A program made the translations under genes and the position numbers. A stretch of DNA of 7,312 nt. It comes from Candidatus Bathyarchaeota archaeon. GTDB taxonomy: Archaea; Thermoproteota; Bathyarchaeia; Bathyarchaeales; Bathycorpusculaceae. The notes under the pieces are model-generated. The model was not told the DNA's origin and did no database searches. It saw nothing but the letters and a program-made list of their open reading frames with translations. Positions 1 through 4,903 of this stretch are shown here, one piece after another (within the stretch, counting starts at the first letter, position 1; each line of letters opens with the position of its first letter). The DNA lies in contig PIYA01000073.1 in the NCBI GenBank assembly GCA_003601785.1, positions 1-7,312 on the forward strand, given 5' to 3'.

Positions 1-2
1 CC

Positions 3-917
3 GTTGAAACAGGTTTCGTTAAGGATGCTGAAGAGTTCATGAGGTGGATGCACTCTCTAAGCTTGGAAACCACAAAGCTTCGCGTTAAAAGAGCTGTTGA
101 GAAAAAAGACCTAATCGTGGCTCAAGCCATCCAAACAATCGACGACTTAAACAAGACAACAAATCTCTTCATGGCTCGGGTGAGAGAATGGTACGGCGTA
201 CACTTCCAGCTTGACCGATTAATAGACAAACATGAGACATACGCCCGTTTGGTTTTCAGATTCGGCGGCAGAGAAAACATGACCGTTGAAAAATTGGAGG
301 AGGAAGGAGTGCCGAAGACGAAAGCCCAACGGATAGTTGAAGCGGCGGAAAAATCCATGGGGGCAGACCTCACGGAGAAAGACCTAAAACAAGTTCAAAA
401 CCTCTGCAGAAACGTCTTAGAATTATACCAGTTGAGACAGACATTGGAGGATTATCTGGATGAAGCTATGGAAGAGGTTGCACCCAACATAAAAGCCATA
501 GTTGGCTCCCTGTTAGGTGCACGTCTGATAGCCATAGCTGGCGGATTAACAAACCTGGCTAAGATGCCGGCGAGTACAATCCAGGTTTTAGGCGCTGAGA
601 AAGCTCTTTTCCGCTCTTTAAAGACGGGGACAAGACCGCCGAAACATGGGATTATATTCCAACACGCGCTGTTGCACGATGCTAAAAGGTGGCAGAGGGG
701 GAAAATAGCGAGAGCCCTAGCTGGAAAACTCGCCATAGCGGCGAGGATGGATGCGTTTGGAGGGAGATACATGGGTGATGACTTGAGGAGAGGCTTGGAG
801 GAAAGGGTTGAGGAGATTCAGGAAAAGTACGCTCAGCCGACTCAGGTTTCAAAGAAAGGATTCAAGCAAAAATCGAAGAAGAAGAGGAGAAAGAGGAGAC
901 ATGCAGGTAAGGGTTAA
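3..917 (+). CDS. nop5: Nop5 (Nop56/58-like) C/D-box RNP core protein, 5'-truncated by the window
   Basis: Scaffold of the archaeal C/D-box ribonucleoprotein: it bridges the L7Ae-bound guide RNA to fibrillarin for 2'-O-methylation of rRNA and tRNA. The frame is open without a stop from the first bases, and the residues before the ATG at 39 (VETGFVKDAEEF) read as normal protein, so that ATG is internal and the gene begins upstream of the window. About 304 residues are visible. Counting from that internal Met, a helical coiled-coil-like region lies around 80-150 and the Nop RNA-binding domain around 145-265. The latter carries the family signature near 186-204 (GAEKALFRSLKTGTRPPKHG). The C-terminus is a Lys/Arg-rich tail (KKKRRKRRHAGKG), usual for the family. 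The stop lies 17 nt inside the fibrillarin gene, so the two are very likely co-transcribed and translationally coupled. Only the N-terminal fibrillarin-binding domain is missing. Confidence 0.95.
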   Translation, partial: VETGFVKDAEEFMRWMHSLSLETTKLRVKRAVEKKDLIVAQAIQTIDDLNKTTNLFMARVREWYGVHFQLDRLIDKHETYARLVFRFGGRENMTVEKLEEEGVPKTKAQRIVEAAEKSMGADLTEKDLKQVQNLCRNVLELYQLRQTLEDYLDEAMEEVAPNIKAIVGSLLGARLIAIAGGLTNLAKMPASTIQVLGAEKALFRSLKTGTRPPKHGIIFQHALLHDAKRWQRGKIARALAGKLAIAARMDAFGGRYMGDDLRRGLEERVEEIQEKYAQPTQVSKKGFKQKSKKKRRKRRHAGKG

Positions 918-1596
918 GCCGCATCCAGAGTTTTCGGCAATCTACCAGGTGATTCTTGAAGATGGAACGGAAAGGTTGGCGACAAAGAACCTGACGCCTG
1001 GAAGAAACGTCTACGGTGAAAAACTGGTTCGTTACGAGGGTGTTGAATATCGCCTTTGGGACCCGTTTCGAAGCAAGCTTGCGGCAGCTGTGTTAAAGAA
1101 TCTAAAGACGGTTCCGATAAAACCAGGGCATAAGGTTCTCTATCTAGGCGCTGCCTCAGGAACAACCGCCAGCCACGTTTCAGACATAGTCGGCGAGAGC
1201 GGACACGTCTACTGTGTGGAGTTCGCTCCGAGAGCCATAAGGGAACTTGTGGATAATGTCTGTGCTTTCAGACTTAACATGTCAGCCATCTTGGCTGATG
1301 CGCGTATACCGGAAAAATATGCAATTTTCGTGAACGGGAAGGTTGATGACATTTACTGCGACATCGCTCAGCCTGAACAAGCGAAGGTTTTAGCGGACAA
1401 CGCTGATTTGTTTCTTAAGACGGATGGATGGGTGATGCTTGCGGTGAAGGCTCAGAGCATAGATGTGACGAAGGAACCGTCTGAAATCTTCAAGCGAGAG
1501 GTCAAAGTGTTGGAGAACCGAGGTTTCCAAATAGAGGATGTTATAAATTTAGAACCATACGATAAGGCTCATGTCATGGTAGTCGCTAGTCGCTAG
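901..1596 (+). CDS. flpA: Fibrillarin-like rRNA/tRNA 2'-O-methyltransferase
   Basis: SAM-dependent methyltransferase that is the catalytic subunit of the C/D-box RNP. The protein is 231 residues, close to the usual archaeal length of about 230. The ATG at 901 was chosen because MQVRVKPHPEF is a typical archaeal fibrillarin start. The open frame extends back to 808, but that extension is Arg/Lys-rich read-through of the nop5 tail. Purine-rich GAGGAG tracts at 884-889 and 893-898 can serve as ribosome-binding sites. Visible motifs: WDPFRSKLAA (53-62); SAM-binding motif I, LYLGAASGTT (80-89); acidic E107 in CVEF; D133 in ILADAR; CDIAQPEQA (153-161); K183 in AVKAQ; and the C-terminal KAHVMVV. It overlaps nop5 by 17 nt, the classic archaeal arrangement. 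The last codons contain a 7-nt tandem repeat just before the stop. Confidence 0.97.
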   Translation: MQVRVKPHPEFSAIYQVILEDGTERLATKNLTPGRNVYGEKLVRYEGVEYRLWDPFRSKLAAAVLKNLKTVPIKPGHKVLYLGAASGTTASHVSDIVGESGHVYCVEFAPRAIRELVDNVCAFRLNMSAILADARIPEKYAIFVNGKVDDIYCDIAQPEQAKVLADNADLFLKTDGWVMLAVKAQSIDVTKEPSEIFKREVKVLENRGFQIEDVINLEPYDKAHVMVVASR

Positions 1597-1605
1597 AGCC
1601 TAGCG
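1591..1605 (+). other. Short hairpin spanning the fibrillarin stop codon
   Basis: CGCTAG (1591-1596, ending in the TAG stop) and CTAGCG (1600-1605) form a perfect 6-bp inverted repeat around a 3-nt loop. No T-run follows at once, so it is not a convincing terminator; only a short TTTT lies near 1624-1627. It may affect 3'-end processing or be chance. Confidence 0.3.
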
Positions 1606-1629
1606 CACAGCTGGTTAAGCGTATTTTAC

Positions 1630-1968
1630 GTGAAATTTAAGAGGTTAAGCTTATGCAATGCACTATTTTGCTGGTTTGAAGGATTTTTCAATTTTGAGAC
1701 GCCTTTTGTTGGAGAGTTTGCTGCCAAAACGAGGTTGACTGTTCAATCTTACAGACGCTTTATGAAGCTGGCCGTGAGGGAATGCTGCCTGAAAATGTTG
1801 CTGCAAGATTAAGCCTTATAAAATTACGAGACATCATGTTAGTCGTAGGCTTAAATGCATGAACAAGCGGTTAATGAAAGAAAATTGGGGCAGCGGATTG
1901 ATGAGAAATGTGGCCATCACTTGGCTTTAACAAATTTCGCCTATGAGAAAGAGATAGAAGGCTACTGA
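1630..1968 (+). pseudogene. Probable decayed winged-helix-like gene in three frames
   Basis: No intact gene is visible between fibrillarin (stop 1596) and the minus-strand gene ending at 1973. Protein-like text passes through successive frames. Frame one, about 1681-1727, reads GFFNFETPFVGEFAAK. Frame two, about 1731-1859, reads EVDCSILQTLYEAGREG and then MLPENVAARLSLIKLRD, stopping at TGA 1860-1862. A third frame from ATG 1859 reads MNKRLMKEN. The first frame resumes with GQRIDEKCGHHLALTNF and AYEKEIEGY, ending at TGA 1966-1968. The segment LYEAGREGMLPENVAARL looks like the first helices of a winged-helix DNA-binding domain, and MNKRL plus GQRI..KCGHHLALT looks like its continuation. Reading the pieces as one former gene is inference from this coherence. 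The alternative is a real 37-codon ORF at 1855-1968 (MHEQAVNERKLGQRID...). I cannot name the family. Confidence 0.5.
1809..1854 (+). other. Bulged inverted repeat (TTAAGCCT / AGGCTTAA)
   Basis: The 8-base arms TTAAGCCT (1809-1816) and AGGCTTAA (1847-1854) are perfect complements. Inside them ACGA (1826-1829) pairs with TCGT (1843-1846), and ACAT (1831-1834) pairs with ATGT (1836-1839). The right arm is continuous while the left has a 9-nt A/T bulge, TATAAAATT, that also looks like a TATA box. It lies within the decayed gene, so it may be accidental. It has no tRNA fold. Confidence 0.3.
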
Positions 1969-1972
1969 GATA

Positions 1973-2305
1973 TTACGGGGTGCTTTTTTTAAGGTCGTAG
2001 CATGTGGGACAATATCTTCCGGTAGCATCGATTTTCGCACAGTCATCACATACAATTCTTTTGCATATGTCGCATAATTTGTCGCCTGTTGTTAGTTTTC
2101 CGCAAAATTCACATGGTTCCTTCACAACTTCTAAAGTGATTCTCACCTTCACTTTATGCTCTTCATCGATGCCAATTAGTTTTCCGAGGGCTGCTAAGCT
2201 GAAGTCTTCAGCGTCTAACCATTCAAGCATGTCATCGTCCACTTTGAGAATGTTATATGTCAATATTCCTGTTGCGGAGATTTTCTGTTTTTTATCCTTC
2301 AACAT
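1973..2305 (-). CDS. Small protein with an eight-cysteine cross-brace zinc-binding domain
   Basis: 110 residues, hypothetical. The N-terminal part (1-62) is acidic and mixed alpha/beta without a family I recognise. The C-terminal part has four CxxC knuckles: C65/C68, C78/C81, C86/C89 and C99/C102. The spacing is C-x2-C-x9-C-x2-C-x4-C-x2-C-x9-C-x2-C. Eight ligands in this order are typical of cross-brace two-zinc folds, and the x4 between the middle pairs resembles FYVE and some B-box-like fingers. The basic lipid-binding RRHHCR motif of true FYVE domains is absent. Such domains generally mediate protein binding, so an adaptor role is an inference. No signal peptide or membrane segment is seen, so it is probably cytoplasmic. 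The ATG at 2305 is preceded 10 nt upstream by GGAG. It is transcribed in the same direction as the regulator upstream but appears to have its own promoter. Confidence 0.85.
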   Translation of the reverse strand: MLKDKKQKISATGILTYNILKVDDDMLEWLDAEDFSLAALGKLIGIDEEHKVKVRITLEVVKEPCEFCGKLTTGDKLCDICKRIVCDDCAKIDATGRYCPTCYDLKKSTP

Positions 2306-2339
2306 CTTTATCAGACTCCAATGATAATTCTGTAGTTGG

Positions 2340-2357
2340 TTTATTTTATTTTCGGTT
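2340..2357 (-). promoter_or_regulatory. Possible BRE/TATA promoter for the eight-cysteine protein
   Basis: Read on the minus strand, CCGAAAATAAAATAA places a purine-rich BRE-like stretch before a TATA-like element about 40 nt upstream of the ATG at 2305. That is a plausible distance for an archaeal promoter with a short leader. The region is A/T-rich, so chance matches are likely. Confidence 0.3.
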
Positions 2358-2377
2358 AAACAATTATTGTAAATGAT

Positions 2378-2390
2378 AAAAAAGTAAAAA
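2378..2390 (-). terminator. Oligo-T terminator after the 368-residue regulator
   Basis: On the minus strand, soon after the stop at 2395, the transcript reads TTTTT-AC-TTTTTT. Oligo-T tracts are the usual intrinsic termination signal in archaea. An 11-bp palindrome ACAAT-T-ATTGT at 2360-2370 lies just beyond it. Confidence 0.45.
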
Positions 2391-2394
2391 CTTG

Positions 2395-3501
2395 TTAATC
2401 TTTTTTAAGATGCTTTATAATAGAACACAGTTTTTTCATGTACTTTTTATGGTCGTATATCCAATTGTTGTCCTTAAAAAATTCGTAAGAGATTGTCTGC
2501 CTCTCTGTCTTAGTTAGATCTTGAATAACATACTCATAGGTTTCTAAGAATCCAGCTTTAATAAGTTTTGAAAGTGCCTCAGTAAAATTTTTCAGTTCTC
2601 GTCTTGGCAGATATACTTGAACAAACAACTGGTTCTTACCGTATACCTTTCCCATAACTCTAACAAACGGTTTATCTAACAACGAACAAGCAAATTTGAT
2701 GAAGTTTTCATGATTTTTGAAAACAAATCTAAAATAATATGTGTCAGGAGATAGCCCTTCATAATGTTTGGCTACTATTTGATGGCCTTCCAACATTTTC
2801 ATTTTAATGACGTGATTTTCAAAATGATATTTTAATCGTTGGAGGCTTATACCAAGTTTTCTCGCTATGTCCTTTAACTTAATTGTATAATCCTTTTCAA
2901 GCTCTTTTAATATCATAATATCTATCCAATCTGCCATCTGAAGATAAGCAGACGGGTCTTTAAGCGTGTAGGGCAATTCTCCTTTTTTGTTCAATACTTC
3001 CTTTACCCATGAACCCCATGGAAAGACCCATTCTTCGCGTTCCTTGTCAAACCATATACTTGTCGTGTTTACATTCTGGAAGCATGTACTCCAGAAAAAT
3101 TTAACATCACATACAAAATCCAATTTCTTAAGCTCGCTTAAAAACTCTTCAAATTCCTTTTCCCTTCCTGCCGGAATTCCATATATTGCTAAATACTTAG
3201 GGCTTCCAATACATTGGCTTACATATAACCAATAATCATTAGATTTCAAGCATTGATAAAGAAGCTCTTCATATCCTAATTTAAACTCCACAAAAACAAC
3301 TACTTTTCTGAGTCCAATATTCGTGTGATAAATACTCCCTGTAAAAAATAGAGAAAAATGAGAGCGTAACTTTCTGATTTTACGCCGCAAAGTTCCAGTA
3401 GACATGTTCAGTTGAGTTGCAAGCCTTGATAAATTTCTTGGACCGTATAATGCCAAGCCTTCTAATACTTCCACGTCTTGAGTTCTTAGCTTCTTTTGCA
3501 T
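2395..3501 (-). CDS. Tandem winged-helix regulator with Lrp-like internal duplication
   Basis: 368 residues; a transcriptional regulator with no name I can assign. It appears to contain the same unit twice. Unit 1 has a helix-turn-helix at about 7-47 (LSRLATQLNMSTGTLRRKIR). It is followed by an alpha/beta stretch at about 66-135 (KVVVFVEFKLGYEELL ... YLAIYGIP ... FEEFLSELKKL) resembling the ferredoxin-like ligand domain of Lrp/AsnC proteins. Unit 2 repeats this with a helix-turn-helix at about 193-232 (LKDIARKLGISLQRLKYHF) and an alpha/beta stretch at about 255-326 (YYFRFVFKN ... LFVQVYLP ... FTEALSKLI). A duplicated unit could bind DNA as a pseudo-dimer; this is inference. It is visibly A/T-rich in codon choice compared with the flanking housekeeping genes, suggesting transfer or relaxed composition. 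No strong ribosome-binding site precedes the ATG at 3501. The secreted-peptide gene lies 70 nt upstream on the same strand, so the regulator may control or sense it. Confidence 0.85.
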   Translation of the reverse strand: MQKKLRTQDVEVLEGLALYGPRNLSRLATQLNMSTGTLRRKIRKLRSHFSLFFTGSIYHTNIGLRKVVVFVEFKLGYEELLYQCLKSNDYWLYVSQCIGSPKYLAIYGIPAGREKEFEEFLSELKKLDFVCDVKFFWSTCFQNVNTTSIWFDKEREEWVFPWGSWVKEVLNKKGELPYTLKDPSAYLQMADWIDIMILKELEKDYTIKLKDIARKLGISLQRLKYHFENHVIKMKMLEGHQIVAKHYEGLSPDTYYFRFVFKNHENFIKFACSLLDKPFVRVMGKVYGKNQLFVQVYLPRRELKNFTEALSKLIKAGFLETYEYVIQDLTKTERQTISYEFFKDNNWIYDHKKYMKKLCSIIKHLKKD

Positions 3502-3532
3502 GTTTTCTTCACTTATTTTAACTAAAGATTCT

Positions 3533-3548
3533 ACTCTATTTTTTATGG
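3533..3548 (-). promoter_or_regulatory. Possible TATA element for the tandem winged-helix regulator
   Basis: On the minus strand, ATAAAAAATAG (3536-3546) preceded by ACC sits about 35-45 nt upstream of the ATG at 3501, suitable for a promoter with a short leader. If real, the regulator can be transcribed separately from the upstream peptide gene. It is one of several A/T-rich candidates. Confidence 0.3.
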
Positions 3549-3571
3549 TTCAAAGTTTTTGAAGTTTTCTT

Positions 3572-3781
3572 TCAAGCGCTTTGGTTGCTACATGGATGCC
3601 CACCCTCCACAGGGTCGCCACACAAATAGTTATCACTTGTCGAACTAATATTTGGGTGGCCGCCAGCTACTGGGTCGCCAGAGAAATTCACAGGAAAGCC
3701 CGTTGAAATTGCTGCAATGCTGAATAATGCTAAACAGAATAGAACGGAAAGTAAAAATACCTTGGTTGTTTTCAAATTCAT
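3572..3781 (-). CDS. Small secreted peptide with two GDPVxGGHP repeats
   Basis: 69 residues, no family recognised. The N-terminus is a clear signal peptide: K4 and K7, a hydrophobic core at about 8-25, then A24-I-S26 before T27 as a plausible cleavage site, leaving a mature peptide of about 43 residues. The mature part carries GDPVAGGHP (35-43) and GDPVEGGHP (55-63), exactly 20 residues apart. The second copy is bracketed by C54 and C64, the only cysteines outside the signal, and could close a disulfide loop. Three N-x-S sequons (N32, N44, N66) suggest possible N-glycosylation. The two repeats differ at five synonymous codons but only one amino acid, arguing for selection on the peptide sequence. 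The gene is clearly built for expression: a full AAAGGAGGTG ribosome-binding site lies 7 nt before the ATG. It precedes the tandem winged-helix regulator. A signal, a metal-binding or an envelope role is possible; none is shown. Confidence 0.85.
   Translation of the reverse strand: MNLKTTKVFLLSVLFCLALFSIAAISTGFPVNFSGDPVAGGHPNISSTSDNYLCGDPVEGGHPCSNQSA
3593..3679 (-). repeat. Two in-gene repeats coding GDPVxGGHP, 60-nt period
   Basis: Copy 1 is coded by 3653-3679 and copy 2 by 3593-3619. Codon by codon, Pro, Val, the two Gly after the variable residue, and His differ only at third positions. The variable codon is GCT in one and GAG in the other. The repetition is therefore older than recent slippage and is kept at protein level. 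Confidence 0.9.
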
Positions 3782-3788
3782 GGTTTGT

Positions 3789-3798
3789 CACCTCCTTT
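3789..3798 (-). promoter_or_regulatory. Near-perfect Shine-Dalgarno site of the secreted-peptide gene
   Basis: On the minus strand this reads AAAGGAGGTG, containing the full complement of the 16S rRNA tail CCTCC, with 7 nt to the ATG at 3781. It is by far the strongest ribosome-binding site in the window. It fixes the start codon and suggests high translation. Confidence 0.9.
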
Positions 3799-3823
3799 TA
3801 TTTTTATTCAGAAATCGAATCCT

Positions 3824-3881
3824 AATCTAGAAAAAAATAAAAAATATATGAAGTTAAACTAAACAGTTAAAATCTAGATTT
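3824..3881. promoter_or_regulatory. Promoter of the peptide gene with paired AATCTAGA sites
   Basis: On the minus strand CATATATTTT (around 3841-3850) is a TATA-like element about 65 nt upstream of the peptide ATG. Both sides of it carry the same 8-mer, AATCTAGA, at 3824-3831 and 3871-3878. The second is part of a perfect 12-bp palindrome, AAATCTAGATTT (3870-3881). The sites bracket the core promoter, as expected for regulator binding. Which regulator uses them is unknown; the two neighbouring regulators are the candidates. Confidence 0.4.
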
Positions 3882-3890
3882 CAAGATCAT

Positions 3891-3900
3891 ACGCTAGCGT
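3891..3900. promoter_or_regulatory. 10-bp palindrome ACGCTAGCGT
   Basis: A perfect palindrome lying between the two divergent promoters, 20 bp centre to centre from the AAATCTAGATTT palindrome and about 15 bp before the TATA box of the plus-strand regulator. It could be an operator; its role is inferred from position only. Confidence 0.35.
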
Positions 3901-3914
3901 TGAGGTCAGTATAG

Positions 3915-3936
3915 TTTATATCTCATAGCGCTATGA
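3915..3936 (+). promoter_or_regulatory. TATA box and 14-bp palindromic operator of the XRE regulator
   Basis: TTTATAT (3915-3921) is a good archaeal TATA box, predicting a start site near 3943 and a leader of only about 13 nt before the ATG at 3956. This fits the absence of a ribosome-binding site there. Directly after it TCATAGCGCTATGA (3923-3936) is a perfect 14-bp palindrome between TATA and the predicted start. Binding there would block the polymerase, so it suits autorepression by the dimeric helix-turn-helix protein. Confidence 0.5.
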
Positions 3937-3955
3937 TATTTATCGTGAACATTCG

Positions 3956-4903
3956 ATGACCGCTTTAGAGACGGAGAAGACAGAGACAACAAGGGAGACA
4001 CTAATAAAAGCGGGTTTCACAATTTCTCAAAGATGCTGTTCTCGACCAAGCTGCTTCGACTTTGCAGCGAGAAGGGACAGCAATATTATTTTAAAGGTTC
4101 AACATGACATAGGAAATCTCTCTCCAAGCGACTCCCGTGAATTAAAAACAATTTCTGAATGTATATCTGCATCATCGCTTCTGATAGGTGAGAAGGCGCG
4201 TGGAAAACCACTGGAAGATGACACCGTTTATTCAAGATACAACATTTCAGCCGTCACTCCCAAAACCTTCGAAAGCATCGTTCTCCGTAAGGTGTACCCG
4301 TTGATTCGGGCAAGTCCGGGAGGATACTACGTTGAGATTGACGGGGAAGCCGTAAGAAAGAGGCGAAGGGAACTTGGATTGTCCATAGGTGAGGTGGCTG
4401 AGATGATCGGCATATCGAGGAGAACGCTTTACGGTTATGAAAAGGGCATGGCTAAGGCTTCCGTTTCAGCGGCTTACAAGTTGATATGGGTCTTAGGAAT
4501 CCCCGTCGCCAAACCCGTAAACGTTCTTGAAAAGACGAAGATGAAGCGTGGAAGATTCCTGACAACAGCGAAACACGTAATCACCAAGAACAAGTTTCTC
4601 AGAAAAATTTTCAGAAAATTCGCACATCACAACGTCACAATGGTTTCGGTTAGGAAAGCGCCTTTCGACTTCGTCATCAGAGTCCACGAAGAGAAGATGA
4701 AAATCATCGGAGGAGTCTCAGACGGCAAGGAAAGAGAAGTTGAAAGGAGAGTGGAGGAAATCTTAAGCGTCAGCAACGTTGTTCAGGCACATCCGGTTTT
4801 TATAACAAACGGAAAAAAACCTTTGAACAAAGATGTATCCTTTATCCACAGCAGAGAGATTTCGAAGATAAGGAAACCGGAAGATTTGGTTACGAAGATT
4901 TAA
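3956..4903 (+). CDS. XRE/Cro-type transcriptional regulator of an archaeal family
   Basis: 315 residues, cytoplasmic, matching the length and architecture of the archaeal 'putative HTH-type transcriptional regulatory protein' family known from euryarchaea. The N-terminal domain (about 11-115) has the family-like text CFDFAARRDSNIILKV, SASSLLIGEKARGKPLEDDTVYSRY and ISAVTPKTF; its role is not established. A linker, GGYYVEIDGEAVRKRRREL, leads into a Cro/C1 helix-turn-helix at about 133-182 (LSIGEVAEMIGISRRTLYGYEKG). The C-terminal third (about 195-315) is basic, then mixed alpha/beta. Cysteines C27, C28 and C33 (CCSRPSC) form a cluster. The ATG at 3956 follows a TATA box and palindrome at a distance implying a nearly leaderless transcript. 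Its TAA shares bases with the stop of rnhB on the other strand. Target genes are unknown; autoregulation is likely. Confidence 0.88.
   Translation: MTALETEKTETTRETLIKAGFTISQRCCSRPSCFDFAARRDSNIILKVQHDIGNLSPSDSRELKTISECISASSLLIGEKARGKPLEDDTVYSRYNISAVTPKTFESIVLRKVYPLIRASPGGYYVEIDGEAVRKRRRELGLSIGEVAEMIGISRRTLYGYEKGMAKASVSAAYKLIWVLGIPVAKPVNVLEKTKMKRGRFLTTAKHVITKNKFLRKIFRKFAHHNVTMVSVRKAPFDFVIRVHEEKMKIIGGVSDGKEREVERRVEEILSVSNVVQAHPVFITNGKKPLNKDVSFIHSREISKIRKPEDLVTKI

Noticed and set aside
452..772. 106-codon minus-strand ORF opposite nop5
   Set aside because: It is antisense to the highly conserved Nop domain, with no independent start signal.
808..900. Extended N-terminus of fibrillarin from the ATG at 808
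   Set aside because: The extra 31 residues are low-complexity Arg/Lys text produced by reading the nop5 tail in another frame, while the ATG at 901 gives a normal fibrillarin start and length.
1630..1812. 60-codon ORF on the plus strand from a GTG at 1630
   Set aside because: No ribosome-binding site, and its second half is shadowed by better protein-like text in another frame. Only its middle part is used, as part of the decayed gene.
1597..1972. tRNA or other stable RNA in the intergenic stretch
   Set aside because: No acceptor stem with CCA-proximal pairing, T-loop GTTCRA motif or cloverleaf could be built; only the bulged inverted repeat was found.
2004..2324. 106-codon plus-strand ORF opposite the eight-cysteine gene
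   Set aside because: The minus strand has the ordered CxxC motifs and a ribosome-binding site; this frame has neither motif nor start signal.
3593..3679. CRISPR-like repeat pair
   Set aside because: There are only two copies, within a signal-peptide ORF, and they differ at third codon positions, so this is protein repetition.
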